From Gordonibacter sp034932485 (GTDB lineage: Bacteria; Actinomycetota; Coriobacteriia; Coriobacteriales; Eggerthellaceae), in assembly GCA_034932485.1 (NCBI GenBank), contig JAYFOQ010000019.1, forward strand, positions 1 to 64,000: DNA of 64,000 nucleotides, written 5' to 3'. The notes under the pieces were generated by a model that saw only the letters and a program-made list of their open reading frames with translations, made no database searches and had not been told where the DNA came from. How positions within the stretch are numbered: position 1 is the stretch's first letter; each line of letters opens with the position of its first letter. The position numbers and the translations under genes are program-made. Of this stretch, positions 8,209-16,749 are shown piece by piece.

Positions 8209-9198
8209 ATGGGCATACTCAGACAAAGCGACTTCGCCGACATTCAGTGCGTGGGCATTCCAAGAGCGCTCCTGTACCACCGCTACGGTACGTTATGGGA
8301 GACGTTTTTTTGTGAATTGGGACGAGAAGTAATACTGAGCGGAGAAACGGACCGAGCACTTATGACCGACGGCGAGGCCCTCTCGGTAGATGAATGCTGC
8401 CTAGCTTCTAAAGTGTACCTAGGACACGCCGCTAGCCTTATCGACAAATGCGATGCCCTCTTCGTTCCTAGTATTGAGAATCTCGGACGCCTCAAAGGAT
8501 TCTGTACAAAATTTCAAGCTCTCCCCGACCTTATAGAAAACACGCTGCACGATCATCAGGTACGCATAGTATCGTGCCTGGTAAGCGAAACACATGAGCA
8601 CATCTCGATGAAAGAGGCTTTCCTTACGCTAGCAGGACGCTTCGGGGCAAGCTCTCACGAAGCAAAACATGCCTGGAGGGCAGCTTCCTATGCTCAAGAA
8701 CGTGCTGATCGCACGGCAGCCAACGCCCAAGAACGACTGCTAGCATCACTCGAAACGATACAGGGAGGCGAGCGACCCTTAGTTATCTTATTAGCGGCGC
8801 ACCCTTATCTATCGCACGACGCCTATCTGGGTGGCAGCATATCCGATTCACTGAGACGTATGGGAGCAGCGGTAGTCTACGCTGACCAAGTAGATCGGGA
8901 TCGCACGCTGAAGGCAAGCTTAGAATTTTCGGAAACACTTCCTTGGATAGTAAACCGCGAACTTATCGGCGCCATCATGCTGTTGCACGAACGCATCGAC
9001 GGTATTGTACTCGTAAGTGCCTTCCCCTGCGGACCCGACTCGATGACCAACGACGCTATTATGCGCTGCATCCAAGGCAAACCCATTTTAAGCCTGATCA
9101 TCGATGCGCAAAGCGGTACAGCCGGGCTAGAAACACGCGTGGAAAGCTTTACTGACATTTTGCGTTACCAAAAAAAGGGAGGTTACGTCCATGCATGA
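8209..9198 (+). CDS. 2-hydroxyacyl-CoA dehydratase-like protein (DUF2229-type)
   Basis: A 329-aa protein of the DUF2229/HgdB-like group. It starts close to the family hallmark VGIPRALLYHRYGTLWETFF and contains Cys residues in positions typical of the Fe-S chemistry of the family (VDECCLASK, GFCTKFQAL, FPCGPDSM). In many anaerobes this domain is part of one polypeptide of about 1400 residues together with an activase and a second HgdB-like domain; here it is a separate gene, overlapping the next one by eight bases. Cytoplasmic and probably oxygen-sensitive. The actual substrate is unknown for this branch. The start has only a weak GAAAGAA upstream. Confidence 0.82.
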   Translation: MGILRQSDFADIQCVGIPRALLYHRYGTLWETFFCELGREVILSGETDRALMTDGEALSVDECCLASKVYLGHAASLIDKCDALFVPSIENLGRLKGFCTKFQALPDLIENTLHDHQVRIVSCLVSETHEHISMKEAFLTLAGRFGASSHEAKHAWRAASYAQERADRTAANAQERLLASLETIQGGERPLVILLAAHPYLSHDAYLGGSISDSLRRMGAAVVYADQVDRDRTLKASLEFSETLPWIVNRELIGAIMLLHERIDGIVLVSAFPCGPDSMTNDAIMRCIQGKPILSLIIDAQSGTAGLETRVESFTDILRYQKKGGYVHA

Positions 9199-10420
9199 CG
9201 CCGACCGAGACCCTATCAATGATAGGGGAACCACCCCCGATGGCGAAGCACCGCGAGCCCGTATCGTCGCCGGATGGCAACGTCTGCGCCTACCACGCTT
9301 GGTGCCACTGCAGCCGCGCAAGAATAAGCGCGCGCGTAAGCTCGACCGACACGCCCGGACACAGGTCGCTTTTTTGCGCTTCGGCTATTACGACATCGCA
9401 TTCAAGTATTTCGTTGAACAGGTACTAAACGCCGTGTATCTACCCTTACCTGAACCAACAAAGCGTACTGTTGAATTAGGTAGCCGCAATTCAAGCGACT
9501 CGGTCTGCGCCCCGTTTAAGCATATTTTAGGCGACTACATCGAAGCTCTTGAACGGGGAGCCGATGTGCTTGTACAGTTTGCAGGCCCCTGTCGCCTTGG
9601 GTATTACGGTGAACTACAAGAGTCAATACTGCGCGATATGGGTTACGACTTTAAAATGTTAAACTTTGCCACCGTCACCGGCAAGCCACTCACAAAGTAT
9701 ATCGAGGTATGCAAAAAGCAGGTGAATCCAAACCTCTCTGTACCGCATGGTGTACGCGCTATGCTAGCCATGTTTTCACTGATCGAACATCTTGATGAAG
9801 CAAACGAGTTCTACCTAGCAAATGCCGGATTCGAAACGGAGCGCGGTTCGTTCGACCGAGTGTTAGCTGCCTATCATGCCGATTTGCGAGCAGCCGTAAG
9901 CGAACGGGATATCGCCGATGCCCACAAGCGCGGCATGGATGCCTTGTACGCTTTACCCGTGCACAAGCCCGTGACCCCTTTGCGCGTGGGGGTGGTAGGT
10001 GAGTTTTTTACTGTAATGGACCCTCACTCTAATTTGGGGCTAGAACACAAGTTACTAAGCATGGGTTTAGAGGTGCACCGCATGCTCACGCTAACCAGTC
10101 ACCAGCTGCGCCACAATGAAAAAAATCTACGTACGAGTGTTTCTGACTACGTGCGCTACAACATGGGACCCACCTCCAGCATGACGGTTGCCGCCACGCT
10201 GAAGTATGCACAAGAAGGTTTCGACGGCGTGATACATGCAAAGTCATCGGGTTGCACGCCCGAGGTAGACTGCATGCCAGTACTACAGCGGGTCAGCAGG
10301 GACACGGGCCTACCTATCCTCTATCTCAGTTACGACTCACAGACCAGCGACACTGGGTTAGATACCCGCCTCGAAGCATTCTACGACATGCTCGCAATGA
10401 AAAAGGAGAAGACGAAATGA
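9191..10420 (+). CDS. 2-hydroxyglutaryl-CoA dehydratase D-component-like protein
   Basis: A 409-aa HgdB-like protein. The family signature GPCRLGYYGELQESILRDMGYDF is intact, and further Cys residues appear in SDSVCAPFKHILGD and SGCTPEVDCMPVL, consistent with [4Fe-4S] ligation. GGGAGG lies eight bases before the ATG, supporting the overlapping start. The first 45 residues are Arg/Pro-rich and look like a linker, as expected if this part was once joined to the preceding domain. It presumably forms a complex with the product of the upstream gene, activated by the downstream ATPase. Confidence 0.85.
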   Translation: MHDADRDPINDRGTTPDGEAPRARIVAGWQRLRLPRLVPLQPRKNKRARKLDRHARTQVAFLRFGYYDIAFKYFVEQVLNAVYLPLPEPTKRTVELGSRNSSDSVCAPFKHILGDYIEALERGADVLVQFAGPCRLGYYGELQESILRDMGYDFKMLNFATVTGKPLTKYIEVCKKQVNPNLSVPHGVRAMLAMFSLIEHLDEANEFYLANAGFETERGSFDRVLAAYHADLRAAVSERDIADAHKRGMDALYALPVHKPVTPLRVGVVGEFFTVMDPHSNLGLEHKLLSMGLEVHRMLTLTSHQLRHNEKNLRTSVSDYVRYNMGPTSSMTVAATLKYAQEGFDGVIHAKSSGCTPEVDCMPVLQRVSRDTGLPILYLSYDSQTSDTGLDTRLEAFYDMLAMKKEKTK

Positions 10421-11556
10421 CCTCTGCAGCAACTACGGCGTCTGCCCAACAGCCCCTCGCGACGAACGCCAGCGTCTGCGGAGCACCTCCAACCTCCAAG
10501 ACGAACGCCAGCGCATCGTCGTCGGATCATTTCTGCGACGCCTACCTAGGAATCGATATCGGGTCCATTTCCACTAAGGGCGTTATCGTAGATGACAACC
10601 ATGGAATAGTCGCACGTTCGTACTTGTGGACAGAAGGTAACCCAACCAACGCCGCACGTCGCGTTGTAGCCGATCTTGCCAGCCAGATCGATCACAAAAT
10701 CTTACGTGTTCGAGCCGTCGGTACCACCGGCAGCGCCCGCCGTCTCGTGGGTGCTATGTTGGGAGCTACCGTGGTAAAAAACGAGATAACCGCACATGCC
10801 GTCGGTACCACCATACTACACCCCGATGTGCGCACCATCCTGGAAATTGGTGGGCAGGACTCGAAAATTATTTGCGTGGAAAACGGCATCGCCGTAGACT
10901 ACGCTATGAACACCCTGTGTGCAGCTGGCACTGGCGCATTCTTATCAAGCCAAGCAAACCGTCTTGGGGTTGCAGTTGAGGAATTCGGCGAGATAGCCCT
11001 GACCTCTTCTCATCCGGCAAACATTGCCGCGCGCTGCACCGTTTTTGCCGAGAGCGACCTGGTTCACAAGATACAGGTGGGCTATGCGCGCGAGGATATT
11101 GTCGCAGGACTTTGTCGTGCTGTGGCATCAAATTACCTGAACAACGTAGGAAAAGGCAAGAAGATTGTGGCGCCGGTGGTGTTTCAAGGCGGCGTAAGTA
11201 AAAACGCTGGTGTAGTTCGCGCATTCGAAGATGAACTAAACATGGACGTGCGGGTAGACCCCGATGGTCACCTCATGGGAGCATTCGGCGTAGCCCTACT
11301 GGCTGCCGAATCGAATGTACATGATGGTACCACCCATAGCGCCGGTGTTTCATTTGATGCGGAGACACCTGATGAAGGGCCCTTCACCAACGGAGCTTTC
11401 GACTTTAATGCCGTAGGCGACTTCACCTTTAAGACCCGTGAGATAGAATGTGCAAAGTGCGCAAACCACTGCGAGATTATCTGCGTTTATCGCAACAATC
11501 TGCTCATTGATGCCTGGGGTAACCGCTGTGACGAAGGCGCGGTAAAAACCGGTTAG
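10417..11556 (+). CDS. CoA-substrate-specific enzyme activase (BadF/BadG/HgdC family ATPase)
   Basis: A 379-aa ASKHA-fold ATPase that drives electrons into 2-hydroxyacyl-CoA dehydratase-type enzymes. Visible motifs are YLGIDIGSISTKGVIVD (phosphate 1), LEIGGQDSKII (phosphate 2), and the two Cys that in the family bridge a [4Fe-4S] cluster between monomers: NTLCAAGTGAFL and AARCTVFAESDL. The start overlaps the previous stop (ATGA). A Thr/Ala/Ser-rich N-terminal tail of about 40 residues precedes the fold. An extra C-terminal segment, IECAKCANHCEIICV, adds a second Cys cluster that simple HgdC proteins lack but the large fused activases have. Confidence 0.88.
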   Translation: MTSAATTASAQQPLATNASVCGAPPTSKTNASASSSDHFCDAYLGIDIGSISTKGVIVDDNHGIVARSYLWTEGNPTNAARRVVADLASQIDHKILRVRAVGTTGSARRLVGAMLGATVVKNEITAHAVGTTILHPDVRTILEIGGQDSKIICVENGIAVDYAMNTLCAAGTGAFLSSQANRLGVAVEEFGEIALTSSHPANIAARCTVFAESDLVHKIQVGYAREDIVAGLCRAVASNYLNNVGKGKKIVAPVVFQGGVSKNAGVVRAFEDELNMDVRVDPDGHLMGAFGVALLAAESNVHDGTTHSAGVSFDAETPDEGPFTNGAFDFNAVGDFTFKTREIECAKCANHCEIICVYRNNLLIDAWGNRCDEGAVKTG

Positions 11557-11657
11557 TTCGCTGCATTTTTTGTCCCGCTTTTTCTTATCTGTACAACATA
11601 CGAAACAATCGCCATAAACTAAACCCAACATACGCCCAACTGTTCTTTTTTCGCAAA

Positions 11658-11685
11658 AGAAAGACGCCTCGAAAGACGTCTTTCT
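11658..11685 (+). terminator. Hairpin after the activase gene
   Basis: AGAAAGACG at 11658-11666 pairs with CGTCTTTCT at 11677-11685 around a 10-base loop and is followed by a pyrimidine-rich CTCTT stretch. It lies 100 bases after the activase stop and is a plausible factor-independent terminator for that operon. Confidence 0.6.
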
Positions 11686-11725
11686 CTCTTCATGTTCCTA
11701 TCGCAGAGGGATTGTTCTTCCTCTC

Positions 11726-11767
11726 AAAAAACGGGCCTACGCTTCACGTTTACATAAGGTTAGGCCC
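11726..11767 (-). terminator. Rho-independent terminator of the small membrane protein gene
   Basis: Read on the - strand, GGGCCTA and TAGGCCC (11761-11767 and 11733-11739) form a 7-bp GC-rich stem that is followed by CG and six T. The orientation matches the gene ending at 11874. Confidence 0.7.
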
Positions 11768-11873
11768 CGATTGCACAAGAGAAAATATACTGCACCTACG
11801 GGTCCCTACACTATCATCAACGTAGAGCGGCTCTTCGAAGTATGCAAAAACAAGAGAACTGCTCTCGTCAACT

Positions 11874-12146
11874 CTACACTTCAGCCAAAACAGCTGCACC
11901 CAGGACACTACCAACCACGACGATGCCTACTATGAGAGAGATAATGGCCAGAATAGTAACCACGATGCCAAGAATCTTACCGGCCTTCGCCTTCGTGTCC
12001 TGCGCATCGAATCGTGTTGCTTTACTTCCCATTACCCAAGCAACAATGCCCATCACCAATCCGACGAATCCCACATAAGGAATTCCAAAGAACGAGAGCG
12101 CAGTGCACACCGCAGCAATAATACCAACGACAAGAGAGGTCACCAT
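11874..12146 (-). CDS. Small DUF4190-like membrane protein
   Basis: A 90-aa protein with three hydrophobic segments: residues 1-22, 24-41 with the Gly-rich VGFVGLVMGIVAWVMGSKA, and 60-88. A polar loop (RFDAQDTKAKAGK) between the second and third is the pattern of DUF4190-like proteins. Function is unknown. GAAAGGAATCA precedes the ATG. A related N-terminal arrangement occurs in the larger protein encoded at 52339-53112. Confidence 0.75.
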   Translation of the reverse strand: MVTSLVVGIIAAVCTALSFFGIPYVGFVGLVMGIVAWVMGSKATRFDAQDTKAKAGKILGIVVTILAIISLIVGIVVVGSVLGAAVLAEV

Positions 12147-12344
12147 TGATTCCTTTCACGAAACTAATAATACCGACAAAAAAGCACGTCATATGAGCCA
12201 ATAAGCGTCGGATTTACAGATTCTAACAACGAAACCTCTCACACCATTGGGTTCTGTCTAAATGTTGGCACGACGAGTGCAAACGTGATGACGTCTTAGC
12301 AAACAAGGCCATACAATGAGAGAGCCAGACGAAAGGAGCCTGTT

Positions 12345-13064
12345 TTGATTTCTCTGCTTGCATGCGAAGACATACCCAACGAAGCAGAACAGCTACGATC
12401 AACCGTCCGCGCTGTTGCTCAGCGACGCGGGATCGATATCAATCTTCACGTATTCTCGAGCGGCGAGCAATTGCTCCTGAATTTCGTTCGGGAAGAAACG
12501 GCCATTGTGCTGCTCGATATCGTTATGGGCAAAGGCATGAGCGGTCTGGATATCGCACGTGCAATACGCAAGATCGATGCTGATATTCCCCTAGTGTTCG
12601 TAACTTCATCGACTGAATACGCCGTTGAAAGCTACGACGTAAAAGCCATTCATTACCTGGTAAAGCCCCTAAAGGAAAAGGATATCGAAGAAGTGCTTGA
12701 CCGCTGTAACAAGCTGCTCTCTTCCTCTCGCAAAACTATCAGCTTTACCGTAAACCGGGTGGTCGAGCATGTGCTCATGGGCGACATCGTCTATGCCGAG
12801 GTGTTCGGAAACCGCGCAACAGTGCATCTGCAAAACCGCGTGCTCACCACATACACACCACTTTCGTCACTTTTGGAAGAAACGAGCACCTCGTTTATCC
12901 GGTGCCATCGCAGCTTCGTCGTAAACATGGACTACATTGCGCGAGTCCAGGGCAAAGAATTTATTATGGTAACCGGAGATCGCATTCCCATTCGCACCAA
13001 CGGTCGGGCAGATGTAGTGATGCGCTATCAAGAATACCTAGCCCAAGAATTAAACCAGAGCTAA
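12345..13064 (+). CDS. LytTR-type response regulator
   Basis: A 239-aa two-component regulator: a receiver domain with the acidic pair ED near residues 8-9, the phosphoacceptor Asp in VLLDIVMG near residue 56, Ser/Thr in FVTSSTEYA and Lys in HYLVKPL, then a LytTR DNA-binding domain (about residues 130-235, with SFIRCHRSFVVNMDYI). The family regulates peptide-signalling, cell-envelope or competence functions. It starts with TTG; AGGAG is placed seven bases upstream and no ATG is available in frame. The likely partner kinase lies just downstream on the opposite strand, tail to tail, so the pair is not cotranscribed. Confidence 0.92.
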   Translation: MISLLACEDIPNEAEQLRSTVRAVAQRRGIDINLHVFSSGEQLLLNFVREETAIVLLDIVMGKGMSGLDIARAIRKIDADIPLVFVTSSTEYAVESYDVKAIHYLVKPLKEKDIEEVLDRCNKLLSSSRKTISFTVNRVVEHVLMGDIVYAEVFGNRATVHLQNRVLTTYTPLSSLLEETSTSFIRCHRSFVVNMDYIARVQGKEFIMVTGDRIPIRTNGRADVVMRYQEYLAQELNQS

Positions 13065-13134
13065 GCAAAATAACCTCCCCGTATGCACGCCACAAATAGA
13101 ACCGCTCAGTTCAGATTAAAACAAACCGCTTCTC

Positions 13135-15129
13135 CTAGCTTGCCACTTCGCACCCTTTCGCAATAGGTATGCTTACTTGAACGCGGAAACGTGCTTGATT
13201 GTACACAATGGAAAATAGGCCACCCAGACGGCGTGTTACTTCCTGCGATGAGCTTATGCCAAGACCAAGGCCCTCGTGCTTTGTCGACAAAAACCCCGCA
13301 TCGCTCTCTCTCACCTTGGAAACATAACTGTTTTCCACCAAAAACACCAACTGGCCACGCTTTACCTGCCCGCCCACAAACACGAACGGTGCCTCCACGC
13401 TTTCCCCTTGGGGTGCCTTATTCGTTGTTTTTTGCTGCACGACAGCGGCATCAACAGCATTTTCCAACACATTGCCTAGCACAATAGCTAAATCGAGAGG
13501 CGATACACCCAGGTCGTGCGGAAGCATGAGCTGAGTGCGAAACTCTACCCCCTGATCGAGTGCTCGCAGGCGATAGTGATGCAGCAGTGCATCGAGCTCT
13601 ACATTAGATGTCAAAGACGGCATTTCTTCCTGAGCATGAAAATCGGATACCGAATCGGCGTAGCGGCAAAGTTCTTCCATATTATTTTCTTGAGCTAGCA
13701 CTGTCATCGTACGCAAATGCTGACGAAAATCATGTCGAAGTTGCCGCTCAACACGGTCGCGTTTCTCAATGCGACGAAGATACTCGGCCTGAACGATCAG
13801 CTGCCGATCTACAGAACGCCGCTCTTCTTCATAGGCAATATTCTTCAAGTAACCCTTCGCCATCTGCGACACTAAGAACATACCCGTGGTGAGCGCAAGT
13901 ACGACAACGCCCCACTCAATAAACCATCCGCCAATAATGGGTTCGTAAAAAAGCACAATCCGATCCCAAACAATAGCAACAGCAAACACAACATCTGCCA
14001 CCAACACCGACGGCATACGTGTAGATTCGTCCTGAGAAACAAACGCTGTAACCAAGAGATAACAAGCAACCAGCACCTTAAACACATTGATCAACGTAGA
14101 GAACGTCATCAAGGTGGCTGGCTCAAGGTAGGCCGAAAGCGCAGATGAAAACATAATAAGCAAGCAGAAACCTGTCGCGAGCCCAACGCTAATCATCGAC
14201 ACACGGCGACCGATACCACAGATGCGATTATGAAGAGCGACCACCAACGACAACGTAAGATACGTACAGGTAATCTCCAACGTATGCCAAGGTTGAACAG
14301 GAAGAACCAACCCATCATGCAAGGGAGTATAGAACATAAAAGGAACACCACAGAGGCATATAGCCGCAAGCAAGAGCGACGCCGAACGATTTGGCTTAAA
14401 TGCCACCGCAAACATTAGAAAGACAAAGGCAAAAAATACGATCAAGGCACACAATGCTGAAGACACCGCAAGGCGCAGGCTACTAATCGCACCAATCTCG
14501 CTTGGCTCACCAAACGCGGGAGGATACACCATGCCGCTGTATGCATAAGAGAAGTTGCTCGCAGACAGCAAGAGAGTTGTTTCCCCCGACGCCCAGAAGG
14601 TCACTAAAGACGAACGTGTTGCGTCTTGATAGTTTTCCCGATCGGGATTCCCCAGCTGAACAACCATGTTGTCGTTTACATAGAATCGATAAGCAGAATA
14701 CACCTCTGGAATCTCAATCGCATAGAGATGCGGGCTGTCAGGCAGCATAAGTGTCATCTCATAACTTGCTGAACCGTGTCCGTCACGCGTGGGACTGTTG
14801 AGAGAGAAATCGCCATATTGCCCGATTGATACATAACGAACTTCACCAGAACGATGAGCCTCATCTAATTCAGCGGGAGTTAGTAGTTTGTCGGGATACA
14901 GCGCCCAGCCATCACAAAGATAGCGAAGGGGCACCGCATCCCAATCCTGCTCACTCACATAAAGCAAACCGTTGATAGCTTGATTCCCGGGTGCCCGATA
15001 CTTGTTATCAAACGAAGCCAAGAAGAAGAAAAGTAACGAAGCAACGATGGCTGTTGTCACCACCAGTAAAACGCGACGCAGGAATCGCACAAGATATGGC
15101 TTGCTTTGAAAACGATCGAGAACGATCAT
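13135..15129 (-). CDS. Membrane sensor histidine kinase, AgrC/GHKL-like with 7TM region
   Basis: A 664-aa sensor. An N-terminal membrane helix (residues 15-40) is followed by an extracytoplasmic domain of about 180 residues resembling 7TMR-DISM sensor domains, then about seven membrane helices (residues 225-430), a coiled linker, the phosphoacceptor His in LRHDFRQHLRTM (about residue 485) and a GHKL ATPase domain with LGNVLENAVDAA (N box) and EGLGLGISSSQ (G box). Its start overlaps the stop of the upstream secreted-protein gene (TAATG), so the two are coupled. It is presumably the partner of the convergent LytTR regulator. Confidence 0.9.
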   Translation of the reverse strand: MIVLDRFQSKPYLVRFLRRVLLVVTTAIVASLLFFFLASFDNKYRAPGNQAINGLLYVSEQDWDAVPLRYLCDGWALYPDKLLTPAELDEAHRSGEVRYVSIGQYGDFSLNSPTRDGHGSASYEMTLMLPDSPHLYAIEIPEVYSAYRFYVNDNMVVQLGNPDRENYQDATRSSLVTFWASGETTLLLSASNFSYAYSGMVYPPAFGEPSEIGAISSLRLAVSSALCALIVFFAFVFLMFAVAFKPNRSASLLLAAICLCGVPFMFYTPLHDGLVLPVQPWHTLEITCTYLTLSLVVALHNRICGIGRRVSMISVGLATGFCLLIMFSSALSAYLEPATLMTFSTLINVFKVLVACYLLVTAFVSQDESTRMPSVLVADVVFAVAIVWDRIVLFYEPIIGGWFIEWGVVVLALTTGMFLVSQMAKGYLKNIAYEEERRSVDRQLIVQAEYLRRIEKRDRVERQLRHDFRQHLRTMTVLAQENNMEELCRYADSVSDFHAQEEMPSLTSNVELDALLHHYRLRALDQGVEFRTQLMLPHDLGVSPLDLAIVLGNVLENAVDAAVVQQKTTNKAPQGESVEAPFVFVGGQVKRGQLVFLVENSYVSKVRESDAGFLSTKHEGLGLGISSSQEVTRRLGGLFSIVYNQARFRVQVSIPIAKGCEVAS

Positions 15130-16430
15130 TATGATTGGGCATCCTGTCGGCGAATAAGCTGGTAGGCAGCATAAAGCAAGCCCGCCGCAAGCGAAAGCAA
15201 AGACACGACCACCAAAGCAACCACACTTATTTGCTGAACGTTAGCAGAACGCACATCCTGTTGCGTCGACGAGGCGGTAGCTTGCAAATCAATCGGATTG
15301 CCGTTGACCGAAGTAAGGGAACCCGAGGCAGACGCCGAAGGTTTAACGGTTAATGTATCTTCCCCCTCGAGACCCAACGCTTCCAATGTTGAACTGGGAA
15401 TAGATACCACTTCATTGACGAAGTCAAAAACAACAGGATCTTGCCGAGCGGCCAAGTCGTTGACGCGCTTTCCTCCTATCGTCACCTCGGTAGGTCCATA
15501 CGATTCAAGGGGACCCTTATCGCCCGCACTCGATCCTTCCTCCAAACCAGGCGCACTCGAATCATCTTCCTCGGGAGCGGAGGGCTGCTCCCCTACGGAC
15601 GGCCCGCTACCCGTCGAATCTCCACCATCGCGGCTGCCACCAAAAACACTCAGCGCAACATCACTGCCACCATAATAGGTAATTTTTGCCTGCCACCAAA
15701 CGGTATTACCCACCTCAAGGTCCAACGTATAAGACGTTCCCACCTCAAGACTGTCAAGAGACAGCACCAGCCCCTCTGCCGTCAAGGAATCGAGAGGGCC
15801 TCCTTCCCCTTCAAGAGGTATCGAAGGCTCGCTATCTTCACTGAAACGGATCTTCATACTGGCAAGTGTTTCAGAGTCGATGCCTGCCCAAAGAAACTTC
15901 ACCCTTCGAGTGGACGCATCAATATTAACATGGTCGAGCGTTGGAGAATTAGGTGCCACGACCCAGACCTCCGCCCTTATTGAAGGAGGCTCTTCGCCCC
16001 ACTGAGCCTCGTCTGCAAAGGACATACTTGGATTGAGCTCAACCATTCCACATTTCGAGGTATCCACCCACGAAAGATTCCATGCAAGATTAAGCGTATG
16101 CTGCTCGTTAAGCGAACTTTCAAAAAAATTTGTATTGGTTGCTGTTTGTATCTGATGCAGCAACTTTTGCGAAACTTCATCTGCAGACGCATTAACGGTC
16201 ACAACAACCGTATGAAAATACGGTAAGAATGGCAGCTCGGTGGAAAAAACGAGTGGAGGTTCAGCGTTTTCACGAAACGAAGGCTCCAGCAGCGCAGCGT
16301 CATTCAGCGAAGATTGCTCCACCTTGACGTTTGTTGGAGTATCTGCAAAAGCACTCCCAGGCACGGCAAGAGCAAGACAAATTCCTATCCCACACAGCGC
16401 GAGAACACCGCCTCGAGCAAAATAGATCAT
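15129..16430 (-). CDS. Secreted, C-terminally membrane-anchored protein of unknown function
   Basis: A 433-aa protein with a signal peptide (basic MIYFARG, hydrophobic core, AFA-DTP cleavage region near residue 28), a beta-rich extracellular part, a low-complexity Ser/Glu/Pro linker (about residues 255-300) and a C-terminal membrane helix (VVALVVVSLLSLAAGLLYAA) ending in RRQDAQS. There is no LPXTG sorting signal. It is translationally coupled to the sensor kinase, so it may be an accessory sensor, ligand-binding or target protein of that two-component system. I recognise no named domain. The start follows a weak GGGGG ribosome-binding site. Confidence 0.8.
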   Translation of the reverse strand: MIYFARGGVLALCGIGICLALAVPGSAFADTPTNVKVEQSSLNDAALLEPSFRENAEPPLVFSTELPFLPYFHTVVVTVNASADEVSQKLLHQIQTATNTNFFESSLNEQHTLNLAWNLSWVDTSKCGMVELNPSMSFADEAQWGEEPPSIRAEVWVVAPNSPTLDHVNIDASTRRVKFLWAGIDSETLASMKIRFSEDSEPSIPLEGEGGPLDSLTAEGLVLSLDSLEVGTSYTLDLEVGNTVWWQAKITYYGGSDVALSVFGGSRDGGDSTGSGPSVGEQPSAPEEDDSSAPGLEEGSSAGDKGPLESYGPTEVTIGGKRVNDLAARQDPVVFDFVNEVVSIPSSTLEALGLEGEDTLTVKPSASASGSLTSVNGNPIDLQATASSTQQDVRSANVQQISVVALVVVSLLSLAAGLLYAAYQLIRRQDAQS

Positions 16431-16749
16431 GAAACCCCCAGTAAGTTCTAGTAAAATTTGCTGTCCTGCTAAAGAACCGCGCGGCGACATTTCACGTTTT
16501 TTTGATTATCTCACGCAACTCTCCATTCACCATCAGGTCTTCTGCATTTTGGCATCACGTTTAGACCCGGTTACGCAATCTGCTTCCTCTTACCCTAGCG
16601 TCACAATCGCTCTTTACCCACCCATCTATCTACGGCATCACGAACGAGCAGCGACAAGGCCGCGCAAAGTATCTCCCCTAAAAGTACTTCTCATAAAACT
16701 GCCTCGATCCATTAACGAACCGAGGCAGTTTACCTAAAAAACGCTTAGT
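16431..16749. other. Intergenic region upstream of the secreted-protein/kinase operon
   Basis: This 319-base stretch lies between htpG and the start of the secreted-protein gene, both on the - strand. It holds the htpG terminator at its right end and should contain the promoter of the secreted-protein/kinase operon. I found no convincing -35/-10 pair and no gene. Confidence 0.6.
16696..16731 (-). terminator. Hairpin terminator after htpG
   Basis: An 11-bp perfect stem (AAACTGCCTCG at 16696-16706 with CGAGGCAGTTT at 16721-16731) and a 14-base loop, followed on the - strand by TTTTATGA. It lies just beyond the htpG stop. Confidence 0.75.

Larger units (their letters stand above)
11557..11873. 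other. Intergenic region between convergent genes
   Basis: This 317-base stretch separates the + strand activase from the - strand small membrane protein gene. It holds two hairpins described separately, one for each direction. I see no further gene in it. Confidence 0.7.

Noticed and set aside
15298..15983. Open + strand frames of 125-180 codons opposite the secreted-protein gene
   Set aside because: They are the complement of the Ser/Glu-rich linker region; composition and position mark them as shadows.
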